From: VXOI01 sp965197575
GTDB taxonomy: Bacteria > Chloroflexota > Dehalococcoidia > Lucifugimonadales > UBA3495
Direction of reading: 5' to 3'
NCBI GenBank assembly: GCA_965197575.1
Contig: OZ240214.1
Coordinates: 3,720,001-3,784,000 of the forward strand
DNA length: 64,000 bases
Position numbers and translations under genes: made by a program
Notes under the pieces: generated by a model
Database searches by the model: none
Seen by the model: the letters and a program-made list of their open reading frames with translations, nothing else
What the model was told of the DNA's origin: nothing
Shown here: positions 18,871-27,213 of the stretch, piece by piece
Numbering within the stretch: position 1 is the first letter of the stretch
Layout: each line of letters begins with the position of its first letter

Positions 18871-19173
18871 TTAGGCAGCCGGGGCTTCGAGTTGGGCCGT
18901 CTTGGCGTCCAACTCTTCGGCGGTCAGCAGGCCCTTCTCGACCAGCAGGACCTCCACCGCCGCGGTCCAGCGCTCGTAGTAGCTCAGGGACTTGTACCGC
19001 TCCTCGCCCAGGCCCTCGATGGCCCGGCGCAACTCGTCGACCCCCAAGTGCCCCTTCTCGCCCAGAACGCCGCGGATGGCGTCGATGCGCCGCTCCCAGT
19101 CCATCAACACATGCCCGCTCTGGTCGATGGGGTTGCTGTTGGGTGCGCCGCCCATGTCGTGAACCTTAGTCAT
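18871..19173 (-). CDS. Nitrile hydratase beta subunit, N-terminal half as a separate protein
   Basis: A 100-residue helical protein matching the N-terminal half of nitrile hydratase beta: it begins with the typical KVHDMGGA, then has SYYERWTAAVEVLLVEKGLLTAEEL. First gene of the three-gene operon; the order is beta-N, beta-C, alpha, as in beta-first operons of the family. A good start codon and length leave no room for the other half in frame, so the split is real unless the sequence has a frameshift at 18869. Confidence 0.82.
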   Translation of the reverse strand: MTKVHDMGGAPNSNPIDQSGHVLMDWERRIDAIRGVLGEKGHLGVDELRRAIEGLGEERYKSLSYYERWTAAVEVLLVEKGLLTAEELDAKTAQLEAPAA

Positions 19174-19243
19174 AACAGATGCTCCAGTGGGTTGCCGCCT
19201 ATGCTAAACGCGCCCGGCGGCGTTGGCAAGGCGGGCGGGGCGG

Positions 19244-20410
19244 CTAAAGCGGCTCGGTGCCTTCGGACAGGATGGCCAGATAGCGGTCGTAGGTGTAGAC
19301 CCGGCTGCGTCTGCGTCCGGTCAACTCCCGGACTATGCCAAGGTTTTCCAGTACACGCATTCCGGTGGTAGTGGCAGTCGATGCGAGTCCAGCCCGGTTG
19401 CCAGCCGCTTGCAGGGAAATAATTGGCCTCTCTTGCAACGCCCGGTGAACCCGAAATGCCGAACTTGCGGTACGGCCCTGTTGCTGAATCTGGGATGTGT
19501 CTTCATCAAACAATGCCAACAGCCGCCGGGCGGTGGCGGCGGCGGCCTCTGCGGTTTGCGTTACACCGTCCAGAAAAAACTGAAGCCACTCTTCCCAGTC
19601 GCCGTTGTCTCTAAGGCCATTCAGCAACTCGTAATAAATCTGGCGGTGCTGCTTGAAGTAAAGGCTCAGATAGAGCATCGGGTTGCTTAGTACCCCGTCG
19701 TGAAACAGTAACAGGGTAATCAGCAGCCGTCCGACGCGGCCGTTGCCGTCCAGAAACGGATGGATGCTCTCAAACTGCGCGTGGCTGAGTCCTGCCTTGA
19801 CCAGCGGAGGGAGGTTAGGGTCTTGAGAGTGAAGGAATTTCTCCAGATCTCCCATACAATCCTGGACGGTATTGGGCGGTGGCGGCACATAGTAAGCGGT
19901 TCCGGGACGGGAGCCGCCAATCCAGTTCTGAGAGCGGCGGAATTCACCGGGTAATTTGTCGCTGCCGCGGCCCCTCGACAATAACTCGGCGTGAATCTCA
20001 CGAATCAGACGGTTTGACAGTGGGAAGTCCTCGCGCAGCCGACGCAGTCCATGCTCCAACGCTCGCACATAGTTGGAAACCTCCACTACATCGTCAATGG
20101 GTACGCCGGGCGCGTCTTCCATTTCGAACAGCATCAAATCCGACAGCGAGGATTGGGTGCCTTCAATTTGAGACGACAGCACGGCTTCCTTGCGTACATA
20201 GGAGTAAATGAATAGCGGAGTCGCCGGCAATTGCAGGGCCAGGCCGTCCAGTCGGCCAAGGGCCAGATGCGCGCTTGCCATGTTGGATTGCAAGGATGAG
20301 ATGTCTAGGTCGGGAACGGGCGGCAGGGGTTCCGGTACAAAAGCCCGAACCACCTCGTTGGCGGTCCACGTTACTTCGTAGCGTCCGGTATTCTCGCGTT
20401 TCACTGGCAA
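19244..20410 (-). CDS. Fic family protein (AMP-transferase type) with winged helix
   Basis: A 388-residue Fic protein. The catalytic loop HPFLDGNGRVGR matches HxFx(D/E)GNGRxxR in full, so AMP transfer from ATP to a target hydroxyl is likely. The N-terminal helix SSQIEG fits the inhibitory motif of class II Fic proteins, whose Glu blocks the active site until relieved. The C-terminal 70 residues look like a winged helix (AGLASTATTTGMRVLENLG), which could bind DNA. An ATG start at 20410. Just upstream lies an iterated motif array, perhaps its operator. No separate antitoxin gene is present. Confidence 0.88.
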   Translation of the reverse strand: MPVKRENTGRYEVTWTANEVVRAFVPEPLPPVPDLDISSLQSNMASAHLALGRLDGLALQLPATPLFIYSYVRKEAVLSSQIEGTQSSLSDLMLFEMEDAPGVPIDDVVEVSNYVRALEHGLRRLREDFPLSNRLIREIHAELLSRGRGSDKLPGEFRRSQNWIGGSRPGTAYYVPPPPNTVQDCMGDLEKFLHSQDPNLPPLVKAGLSHAQFESIHPFLDGNGRVGRLLITLLLFHDGVLSNPMLYLSLYFKQHRQIYYELLNGLRDNGDWEEWLQFFLDGVTQTAEAAAATARRLLALFDEDTSQIQQQGRTASSAFRVHRALQERPIISLQAAGNRAGLASTATTTGMRVLENLGIVRELTGRRRSRVYTYDRYLAILSEGTEPL

Positions 20411-20438
20411 TCCTTAATTACGAAATCAAAATAACACC

Positions 20439-20540
20439 AGCGATTATTTACAGTTGGGCGCTAAATATAAATTGCCGTTGGCGAAATAGCAATAGCGCCG
20501 GGCGTTATTTTTGATTCAAGAACAACGCCCGGCGCTATTC
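20439..20540. repeat. Iterated GGCGNTATT-like motif and 16-bp inverted repeat
   Basis: Five top-strand copies of a motif near GGCGNTATT begin at 20439, 20457, 20480, 20501 and 20531, spaced 18, 23, 21 and 30 bases. A perfect inverted repeat of 16 bases (20491-20506 and 20524-20539, loop 17) contains three of them in both orientations. The stem is not followed by a clear T-run on either strand. It lies 29 bases above the fic start. It may be a protein-binding array. Confidence 0.6.
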
Positions 20541-20577
20541 ACGCTTTTGAAGTTATCGTAAATGAATGATGCCCCCG

Positions 20578-21396
20578 TCACCCCGCCGGGGCGAACAGCC
20601 GCGCCACGTCCAGGGCCCGCATGAACTCTACGTTGGGGAAGGACTTTATGTGGTTGATCAGGCGTTCGAGCATCAGCAGGCGGCCGGGGCGGCCGATGTA
20701 CTGGGGGTGCATGGTCAGGACGAAGGAACGGCCGTAGCGGTAGAGACCCTCGAACTCGGCGGCCCAGGTCAAGTAGACCTCGTGGGGGCTGCGCATCGGT
20801 CCCAAGCGGTTGGCGACCGGGGCGTAGACGAAGTTGGGAGCGTCGTCCAGCAGCCAGTGGATGGGGATTTCCACAAGCTGCTGGCCGGTGGCCGGGGCGG
20901 TTTCAAGGTAGGGGGCGTCGTCCCCCATCAAGCTGCTGTCATAGAGGAAGCCGTGGGAGGCCAGCAGGTCCAGCGAGTGCTCGCTGAGCTCCCAACTGGG
21001 TGAGCGGTAGCCCAGCGGCTGTTCCCCGGTGATGCCGCCCAGAATGTCGATGCCCCGGCGCAGCACGTCGTCCTCCTGCTCCCGGGACAGCGTCGACGGC
21101 GGCTCGTGCATGTAGCCGTGGTGGGCCACCTCGTAACCTCGCGCGGCAATCTCTTTGACCAGGTCAACGTGGGTCTCGGCCACGTACCCCGGCACGTAGA
21201 AGCTGGCCGGAACGCCGGTCGCGTCCAGCAAGTCTAGGATCCGCGGCGTGGCGACGGCGGGGCCGTACTCGGCCATCGACATCAAGCTGGGATGGTCCTT
21301 GAACGCCGGGTCGCGGTTCAGCCAAGACGATACGCCGTCCACGTCGAACCCCAGCATCGCAACGCATTGGGTATCACCAGGCCATATTCCAGCCAT
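20578..21396 (-). CDS. Polysaccharide deacetylase (NodB-type, PuuE-like)
   Basis: A 272-residue carbohydrate esterase family 4-type enzyme. The metal-binding Asp region is MLGFDVDGVSSW and the two histidines are in VAHHGYMHE (H-x3-H). LGYRSPSWELSE is the usual motif 3, and SFVLTMHPQY the late histidine motif. It has no signal peptide, so it is probably cytosolic, like PuuE or allantoinase-like members; the substrate is unknown. The ATG at 21396 follows GGAGG at 6 bases. It ends 40 bases from the motif array above fic. Confidence 0.82.
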   Translation of the reverse strand: MAGIWPGDTQCVAMLGFDVDGVSSWLNRDPAFKDHPSLMSMAEYGPAVATPRILDLLDATGVPASFYVPGYVAETHVDLVKEIAARGYEVAHHGYMHEPPSTLSREQEDDVLRRGIDILGGITGEQPLGYRSPSWELSEHSLDLLASHGFLYDSSLMGDDAPYLETAPATGQQLVEIPIHWLLDDAPNFVYAPVANRLGPMRSPHEVYLTWAAEFEGLYRYGRSFVLTMHPQYIGRPGRLLMLERLINHIKSFPNVEFMRALDVARLFAPAG

Positions 21397-21489
21397 AATC
21401 GTCCTCCCGGAACGGCTTTCCATGTCGATTGACCTATCTGAGGAACACAATGTTCACTCCGGGATTGTACATCCCGGCCCGGCAATTCA

Positions 21490-22650
21490 CTAACTGGTGA
21501 TGGCCTTGCGCAGCCGCCAGGTGGCGAGGGCGAAGAGGACCGCGGCGTAGGCGGCGAGTATTCCCAGTTCCGGCAGAATATCGCCCGCCGCGCCGTCGCG
21601 CCGCACCAGCTCGGCAAAGGCGTCGTTGCCCCAAGCGTGGGGCGTGAAGTGGGCGATGGTGCGCATGGTGTCGGGGAAAATCTCCAGGGGGACCATGCTG
21701 CCGCCGATGGCCGCCATGCCCAACCCCGCCAGCAGGGCGACCGGAATGGCCTGTTGCTCGGTGCTGAAGACGCTCCCGGCCAGCATCCCCGCGCCAGCCC
21801 CGACCAGGGCGAAGAGCAACAGCACGAGGCCGGCGCCCAGCGGGTTTCCCCAGTTGACTCCGAAAATCAGCGCCGAGCCGACCATGATGATCAGCCCTTG
21901 CGCCAAGGCCACGGCGGTCCGGCCCAGCGCCTCCCCCACCAGAATCGTCCCAACCGGCGTCGGTGTCGAGAGCATCCGCCGGGCCAAGCCCAGTTGCCGG
22001 GTCTCGATCAGCGCGACCGCTCCGGTCAGGGACGTCAGGAACACAAACAGCAGCAATTGAGAGGTTGCGCCCAGGTCGAACCTGCCCAGGTCCTCGGGGA
22101 ACAGTGCTTCGCCGGCCTTGGTCACCCTCACTTCGATGCCGGGCGCCGACGGAGCCAGCGCCGCGGCCCGTTGCAGGGCCTCGTCCGGGGAAGCCACTCC
22201 CTCGGCTTCGGCGTAGAGGGCGGCCCGCACCAACATGCTCTGATCGGACACGGCGGCGGCCACCGTGGCCCCCAACTGGGCCCCGATACCTCCGGGGCGG
22301 CTGAAATACCGCAGAGTCGCCGTCTCTCCGCTGCGTACCGTGCCGTCGTAGCCGACCGGGATAACCAGCCCGGCCTGAACCCGGCCGCGGTTGACTCCAT
22401 CGGCCAGCTCTTCCTCGCTGTCGAACCGCCGCACCGTCAGGTCTTCTTGGGCCTCCAATGCGGCTGCCAGTTCCTCTCCCAAGGGGCCGGTGTTCTCCGC
22501 CACGATTCCGATGGCCGGACTGAAGCCGCTGCCGAAGGTGGCCCCCAACAGCAGGATCAACAGCATCGGGAAGATGATCACAAAGAAGAAGTTGGGCCGG
22601 TAGCGGAAAATGCGGCGCAGATTGAAACCGGCGATCACCAGCGCTTTCAT
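21490..22650 (-). CDS. ABC-2 type transporter permease (second)
   Basis: A 386-residue membrane protein of the ABC-2/DrrB-YhgE kind: one N-terminal helix (FFFVIIFPMLLILLLGATFG), a large extracytoplasmic domain of about 150 residues, then five helices after LLLFVFLTSLTGAVALIETRQ. The conserved pattern LGLARRMLSTPTP lies in the first loop. It overlaps the previous permease by 4 bases (ATGA). It forms an exporter with the ATPase at 23826. The substrate is unknown. Confidence 0.82.
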   Translation of the reverse strand: MKALVIAGFNLRRIFRYRPNFFFVIIFPMLLILLLGATFGSGFSPAIGIVAENTGPLGEELAAALEAQEDLTVRRFDSEEELADGVNRGRVQAGLVIPVGYDGTVRSGETATLRYFSRPGGIGAQLGATVAAAVSDQSMLVRAALYAEAEGVASPDEALQRAAALAPSAPGIEVRVTKAGEALFPEDLGRFDLGATSQLLLFVFLTSLTGAVALIETRQLGLARRMLSTPTPVGTILVGEALGRTAVALAQGLIIMVGSALIFGVNWGNPLGAGLVLLLFALVGAGAGMLAGSVFSTEQQAIPVALLAGLGMAAIGGSMVPLEIFPDTMRTIAHFTPHAWGNDAFAELVRRDGAAGDILPELGILAAYAAVLFALATWRLRKAITS

Positions 22651-23822
22651 GGTTGGAACATCTTGCCCTGCCGCAGCACGGCAATGGCCCCGGCTACGGT
22701 GGCGAAGGCCAGAATCGCGGCCAAGGCTGGCACGATGTCGGCGAGGCTGCCCCCGCTCTGCAAATCGCCCAGCCCGCGCAGGAACCAGGCGTGAGGAGTC
22801 AGCAGGCTCAGCTTCTCGATGGCGCCCCCAGCCTGGTTGACCGGGAAGAAGGCCCCGCCCAGCATCCCGAGCACCAGCGCGACGATGGTCTGCCAGTTGC
22901 CGGCCTGCTCGCTATTCCTGGCGATGGTGGCGATGAGGGCGGTAACGGCGGTGGCCGCCACGACCCCGGCCAGAATCAACAGCGCGACGCCGACGGGGTG
23001 GCCCCATTCGGCCCCGAGCAACAGGCTGGTGGCCACGGCCAGCACGGCCATGCTCGCCACGCCGATGACGAAACTGGTGATCAGCTTGCCGACGAAAATC
23101 GAGGAGCGCCGGACCGGGGCGGCCATCAGGCGGGCCAGGGTGCCCTCCCGCCGCTCGTCCAGCAGGTTGGTCACGCCGAACTGCACGGTGAAGAAAAGGA
23201 AGAATACGGCCATCCCGGCCGAGAAGAAGGTCCCGGCGTCCAACTCTTTCCGGGTCGCCGAAACGTCCTCGAGGGCGACGGGGTTGGGCAAGGCCGAAAT
23301 GCCTTCCGCCAGTCTTTCCAGGTCCTCGACCACCGACGGGTCGAAGCTCGCTGCGGTAGCGATGGACAGTTGGACGGTCTTGATTTCGTTGCCGAAGGCG
23401 GTGGCGATGGACTCGGCAATCAGCGAGCCGATTTCCCGGTCGACGTTTCCGATCACTTCGATTTCGGCGCTCCGACCCTGTTCCACGGCGGCGGAAAATC
23501 CCGGAGGCACGACAAAGGCCGCGGAAACTGCGCCGTCTTCCACCCACGCCAGCGCCTCCTCCCTCGACGCGGCCCCGGTCAACTCCAGAAGCCCCTGCTC
23601 CTCCAGTGGGACCAGCACCTCGTCCGAAAGGGCGCGGGCGGCCCGTCCCTCGTCCTGGTTGGCGACGGCGTACCGGAAGGTTACATCTTCGCCAACGTCG
23701 CCCAGGATTGCGCTGAATATGAAGGCCATCGCCAAGGGCACGACGAACGCGATGAGAAAGGCCGAGCGGTCCCGGCACCGTTGGCGGAGGTCTTTCCAAG
23801 CGATGAGAAGGGCGGCGGACAC
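22647..23822 (-). CDS. ABC-2 type transporter permease (first)
   Basis: A 391-residue permease with the same layout as its neighbour: N-terminal helix (AFLIAFVVPLAMAFIFSAIL), external domain of about 160 residues, then helices starting FFSAGMAVFFLFF. The segment RREGTLARLMAAPVRRS is the ABC-2 signature. It begins with GTG at 23822 and lies 3 bases after the ATPase stop. The two permeases probably form a heterodimer, a common arrangement in Chloroflexota exporters. Confidence 0.85.
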   Translation of the reverse strand: MSAALLIAWKDLRQRCRDRSAFLIAFVVPLAMAFIFSAILGDVGEDVTFRYAVANQDEGRAARALSDEVLVPLEEQGLLELTGAASREEALAWVEDGAVSAAFVVPPGFSAAVEQGRSAEIEVIGNVDREIGSLIAESIATAFGNEIKTVQLSIATAASFDPSVVEDLERLAEGISALPNPVALEDVSATRKELDAGTFFSAGMAVFFLFFTVQFGVTNLLDERREGTLARLMAAPVRRSSIFVGKLITSFVIGVASMAVLAVATSLLLGAEWGHPVGVALLILAGVVAATAVTALIATIARNSEQAGNWQTIVALVLGMLGGAFFPVNQAGGAIEKLSLLTPHAWFLRGLGDLQSGGSLADIVPALAAILAFATVAGAIAVLRQGKMFQP

Positions 23823-23825
23823 GGG

Positions 23826-24773
23826 TTAGTCGCGCAGCGCCTTGCCGGTCAGGTGGAGAAAGACGGATTCCAGGTCCGGCTCCAGCACTTCCACGTTGCG
23901 CACGGTCAGCCCGGCGGCAGCGGTCTTGGAAAGGACTTCGGGCAGGGCCTCGCGAGCCTGGTCTACCGAAATGGTAAGACCGCTTTCCCGGACGACGGCC
24001 TCCCTCACCCCGCTGACCTCGGCGACGGCCCGCGCTCCGGCGGCGAGGTCGCCGGTGGCGGATAGCTCCAGGCGGTCGTGTTCGCCGATGGAGTCCACCA
24101 ACTCCCGGCGGTTACCTTCGGCCTTCAGTTCGCCCAGATCGATGATGCCCACCCGGTCGCAGAGGCGCTCGGCCTCTTCCATATAATGGGTGGTGTAGAG
24201 GACGGCCAGGCCCTCGTCGCTGAGCTGGGCAACATTCTCCAGGATGGCGTTACGGCTCTGCGGGTCCACCCCCGCCGTCGGTTCGTCGAGAATGAGCAGG
24301 CGCGGGCGGTGCAACAGCCCAACGGCGATGTTCAGTCGGCGTTTCATGCCGCCGGAGAACTCCTTGGCCGCGTCGTCGGCCCGGTCGGCCAGGCTGGTGA
24401 CCTCCAAAACCTCAGCGATCCTGGCCCGTCGGGTCTTGCCGTTCATGCCGTAGAGACGGGCGAAGAATCTCAGGTTTTCCCGGGCCGTGAGATCGGGATA
24501 AACGGCCAGGTCCTGGGGCACCAGCCCGATCTGCGCCTTCACGTCCACGCTCCGCGGGGTCATGGGAGTCCCGTCGACCAGCACCTCGCCGCCGTCGCTC
24601 TCCAACAGCCCGCAAATCATGGAGATGGTGGTCGTCTTGCCCGCGCCGTTGGGGCCCAACAGGCCGTAGGTCTCCCCCTCGGCGATGTGGAAGCTGACGC
24701 CGTTGACGGCGACGCGCCCGCCGAACGCCTTGCGCAGGTCTCGGCACTCTAGGATGCTTCGGCTGCTGGTCAA
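23826..24773 (-). CDS. ABC exporter ATP-binding protein (DrrA-like)
   Basis: A 315-residue ATPase. Walker A is GPNGAGKTTT, signature FSGGMKRRLNIAVGLLH, Walker B LLILDEPTAGVDP. The C-terminal 80 residues form the extra domain of DrrA/NatA-type exporters. The start is TTG at 24773, overlapping the stop of the DUF4926 gene (TTGA), so translation is coupled to that gene and no separate Shine-Dalgarno sequence is needed. The coupling to the DUF6883/DUF4926 pair is unusual. Confidence 0.9.
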   Translation of the reverse strand: MTSSRSILECRDLRKAFGGRVAVNGVSFHIAEGETYGLLGPNGAGKTTTISMICGLLESDGGEVLVDGTPMTPRSVDVKAQIGLVPQDLAVYPDLTARENLRFFARLYGMNGKTRRARIAEVLEVTSLADRADDAAKEFSGGMKRRLNIAVGLLHRPRLLILDEPTAGVDPQSRNAILENVAQLSDEGLAVLYTTHYMEEAERLCDRVGIIDLGELKAEGNRRELVDSIGEHDRLELSATGDLAAGARAVAEVSGVREAVVRESGLTISVDQAREALPEVLSKTAAAGLTVRNVEVLEPDLESVFLHLTGKALRD

Positions 24774-25009
24774 GGAACGATCTTTACGTGGCGGGCGTGG
24801 GTAAGGTCATTGCCGGTCACGGGCCGTGCCTGGGACGCCAATACAGTAGCTAAAGCGGCCGTGCTGCCGTCGAGGGTGAAGAACTCCACTTCAAAGGCCT
24901 CGTCTTGTCCGTAGACTTGGACGATTGTACCAACGTCCCCGCGCTGCAAGCCCTCTTCCGGAATATCAGCGGTGAGAACCACGCGATCATGCTCCTTGAT
25001 CATGTTCAC
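24770..25009 (-). CDS. DUF4926 domain protein
   Basis: A 79-residue protein of the DUF4926 family. The small beta-barrel-like pattern is EHDRVVLTADIPEEGLQRGDVGTIVQVY, followed by AFEVEFFTLDG. The function is not established. It starts at a GTG (25009) overlapping the stop of the DUF6883 gene (GTGA) and ends overlapping the ABC ATPase start. Gene pairing with DUF6883 suggests a partner protein, possibly an antitoxin or immunity factor, but this is inference. Confidence 0.75.
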   Translation of the reverse strand: MNMIKEHDRVVLTADIPEEGLQRGDVGTIVQVYGQDEAFEVEFFTLDGSTAALATVLASQARPVTGNDLTHARHVKIVP

Positions 25010-25347
25010 GTCCCCAGCGGATAGGCAGTTGCCAGCCTCGGCACATGGCCGTCAGCCGGGATGAACCAGACGGTGCGTATCCTGGAGTTTCGTCCATCGG
25101 GCATTTCAAGAATACCATCAATGCGAAACGTCCTACCGTGTTCAGTCTCCCGGACCTCGGACACGGCGTTCATTAGAGTGTGAAACCGCAGCGCCTCCCC
25201 GAACTCAGCCCATCGCTCACGAGAGAATCCTTGGCGAAGGAAAAACTCGGCCTTGCTCTTGCCGTCTTCATGCGACGTCGATAGCAGGTAAGTCAACACC
25301 TTCGATTCTTCGACACGGGCCATCGTCGCGTTAGGCAACGTAACCAA
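25006..25347 (-). CDS. DUF6883 domain protein
   Basis: A 113-residue protein matching the DUF6883 family by the pattern LPNATMARVEESKVLTYLL, KSKAEFFLRQGFSRERW, and IDGILEMPDGRNSRIRTVWFI. The family occurs in polymorphic-toxin contexts and next to DUF4926; activity is unknown. The start is a TTG at 25347 or the TTG at 25338 that directly precedes PNAT. First gene of a four-base-overlap chain into DUF4926 and the ABC exporter. Confidence 0.65.
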   Translation of the reverse strand: MVTLPNATMARVEESKVLTYLLSTSHEDGKSKAEFFLRQGFSRERWAEFGEALRFHTLMNAVSEVRETEHGRTFRIDGILEMPDGRNSRIRTVWFIPADGHVPRLATAYPLGT

Positions 25348-25372
25348 CTTCTACCGAAGACGGTACGAATAC

Positions 25373-26668
25373 TTACGCAGCCGCCGGTATTACGTCGAAG
25401 CCGGTGTAGGGGCGGAGGACTTCCGGGATTACCACCGAGCCGTCGGGCTGCTGGTAGTTTTCCAGAATGGCGATCATCACCCGGGGCAGGGCCAGGCCGG
25501 AGCCGTTCAGCGTGTGAACGTAGTCGACCCTCCTGCCGCGCGGTAGCGTATTTGCCGCGGCGCGCCGCCGGATGTTGGAACGCCGGGCTTGGAAGTCGGT
25601 GCAGTTGGAGCAAGAGCTGACTTCCAGCCACTCCTGGCAGCCGGCGGCCCACACCTCGATGTCGTAGGTCTTGGCGGCGGAAAATCCCATGTCGCCGGTG
25701 CATAGCTGGATCACCCGGTAGGCGAACCCCAAGCGGCGGCACACCTCTTCGGCGTCGGCCAGCAGTTTTTCCAACTCGTCGTGGGAGGTTTCCGGCTCGA
25801 CGAACTTGTACATCTCCACCTTGTTGAACTGGTGGACGCGCTTGATGCCCCTGGTGTCGCGGCCCGCCGCCGCCTTCTCGCGCCGGAAGCACGGCGTTTG
25901 GGCGACGTAGTACAGGGGGAGAAGGTCGGCAGGGATGATCTCGTCGCGGTAGAGGTTGGTGAGGGGCACCTCGGCGGTTGGGATGAGCCAAAGATCGTCC
26001 TCGTCGTCGTGGTAAAGGTTGTCGGCGAACTTGGGCAGGTTGCCCGATCCCTCCATCACCTCGCGCCGCACCACCGCTGGAAGGGCCACCTCGGTGTAGC
26101 CGTGTTCCAGGGTGTGCAGGTCGAGCATCCAGGAAATCAGCGCCCGCTCCAGCTTGGCGGCTGCGCCCACGGTGGTATAGAAGCGGCTCCCCGACAGCTT
26201 CGCGCCGCGCTGGAAGTCGATGATTCCAAGCTGCTCGCCCAGCTCCCAGTGGGGCATCGGGGTGAAGTCCAACACCTGGGGCTCGCCGAATTCGCGGATG
26301 ATGCTGTTGCTTTCATCCCCCGCGCCGCGTGGAACGTCGTCGAGGGGAATGTTGGGCAAGCCCAGCAGCAGGTCGTGTATGCGCCCTTCCAACTCGTCGG
26401 CGGCGCTGTCCAGCGAGTCCAACTCGCGGCCCAGAGCGCGCATCTGCTCGATGACTTCCGGCGCGGGCGGGCCGCCGGACGACCGGGCGTGGCCGATCTG
26501 CCGGTTGACCTCGTTGCGCTGGTTTCTGATTCCGTCGGCACGGGTCTTGTGGCCGCGCCACTCGGCGTCCATCTCCAGAATCTCGGTGATCTGGTCCGGC
26601 TCGCCCCGGGACGACATTGCCTCACGCACGCCCTCGGGGTCCCGGCGTATCAGTTCTATGGATAGCAT
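25373..26668 (-). CDS. serS: Serine--tRNA ligase
   Basis: A class II aminoacyl-tRNA synthetase that charges tRNA-Ser in the cytoplasm. The N-terminal residues (IELIRRDPEGVREAMSSRG) lead to a long coiled-coil arm for the tRNA variable loop. Motif 2 (TPCFRREKAAAGRDTRG) and motif 3 (LNGSGLALPRVMIAILENYQ) bind ATP and seryl-adenylate. 431 residues is normal. Start at ATG 26668. Minus-strand neighbour of lysS and greA. Confidence 0.96.
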   Translation of the reverse strand: MLSIELIRRDPEGVREAMSSRGEPDQITEILEMDAEWRGHKTRADGIRNQRNEVNRQIGHARSSGGPPAPEVIEQMRALGRELDSLDSAADELEGRIHDLLLGLPNIPLDDVPRGAGDESNSIIREFGEPQVLDFTPMPHWELGEQLGIIDFQRGAKLSGSRFYTTVGAAAKLERALISWMLDLHTLEHGYTEVALPAVVRREVMEGSGNLPKFADNLYHDDEDDLWLIPTAEVPLTNLYRDEIIPADLLPLYYVAQTPCFRREKAAAGRDTRGIKRVHQFNKVEMYKFVEPETSHDELEKLLADAEEVCRRLGFAYRVIQLCTGDMGFSAAKTYDIEVWAAGCQEWLEVSSCSNCTDFQARRSNIRRRAAANTLPRGRRVDYVHTLNGSGLALPRVMIAILENYQQPDGSVVIPEVLRPYTGFDVIPAAA

Positions 26669-26704
26669 ATAGCAGTCAATCTGGTTAGCTCTCTTTCCCG
26701 GTAG

Positions 26705-27187
26705 TTAATCGCTCAGATTGGACTCCGGGAAGAGCTTGTCAAATAATTTGTGAACGCCAGTCGGTTTATCAAAACAGCCTATGTTGATTTTGCGCGTGTT
26801 TTGCCTTTCCTTTCCGGTTGTGGTGTTAGTTCCCTTTTTGTCGCCCAATTTAAGTTTGGTATTTGGGTGCTTTCCGAAAAAACGGTATTTTACATCAGCA
26901 CGGCAGTCGACAGCTTTATAGACAAGCAGGATGACGCAACCACCCGGTTTGTCTTCAAGCCTAACGTTCACAGTTATGTTTTTGGTAGAACTTTTTAGCT
27001 GAATATATCGGGTAACTCCTCCACACGCCAACACCAAGTCATAGCCGGAGTCGTCTACGTCGGGCCTCAATACCTCGACTGTCCGGCCTCGAACCAACCA
27101 AGCATCCTGTAAGAGTTCTGCGAGAAATACATACTCCAACATCTTTTCACGGAAGAGCGATTGCTGGTAGTCAGACTTATCTGTCAT
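26705..27187 (-). CDS. PD-(D/E)XK nuclease-like protein of unknown family
   Basis: A 160-residue protein I cannot assign. The stretch DDSGYDLVLACGGVTRYIQLKSS fits the D-x(6-30)-(Q/E)-x-K core of PD-(D/E)XK nucleases (Asp in GYDLV, Gln and Lys in QLK), and an upstream Glu (MLEYVFLAELLQD) could complete it. The Lys- and Asn-rich tail (from about residue 105) is atypical. DNA here is visibly more A/T-rich than the flanking serS and lysS, a sign of acquisition. It sits alone between two tRNA synthetase genes. Confidence 0.5.
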   Translation of the reverse strand: MTDKSDYQQSLFREKMLEYVFLAELLQDAWLVRGRTVEVLRPDVDDSGYDLVLACGGVTRYIQLKSSTKNITVNVRLEDKPGGCVILLVYKAVDCRADVKYRFFGKHPNTKLKLGDKKGTNTTTGKERQNTRKINIGCFDKPTGVHKLFDKLFPESNLSD

Positions 27188-27213
27188 TCTCTACACTACT
27201 GTCTTCCACGCTG

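Noticed and set aside
20275..20514. A plus-strand frame across the fic start and the motif array.
   Set aside because: Overlaps fic and the repeats, with no recognisable sequence.
20491..20539. Inverted repeat read as an intrinsic terminator for the deacetylase gene.
   Set aside because: The stem is strong but no T-run follows on either strand, and it overlaps the motif array; I list it as a repeat.
26750..26998. An 82-codon plus-strand frame inside the nuclease-like gene.
   Set aside because: Opposite strand of a gene with better motif support; no family.
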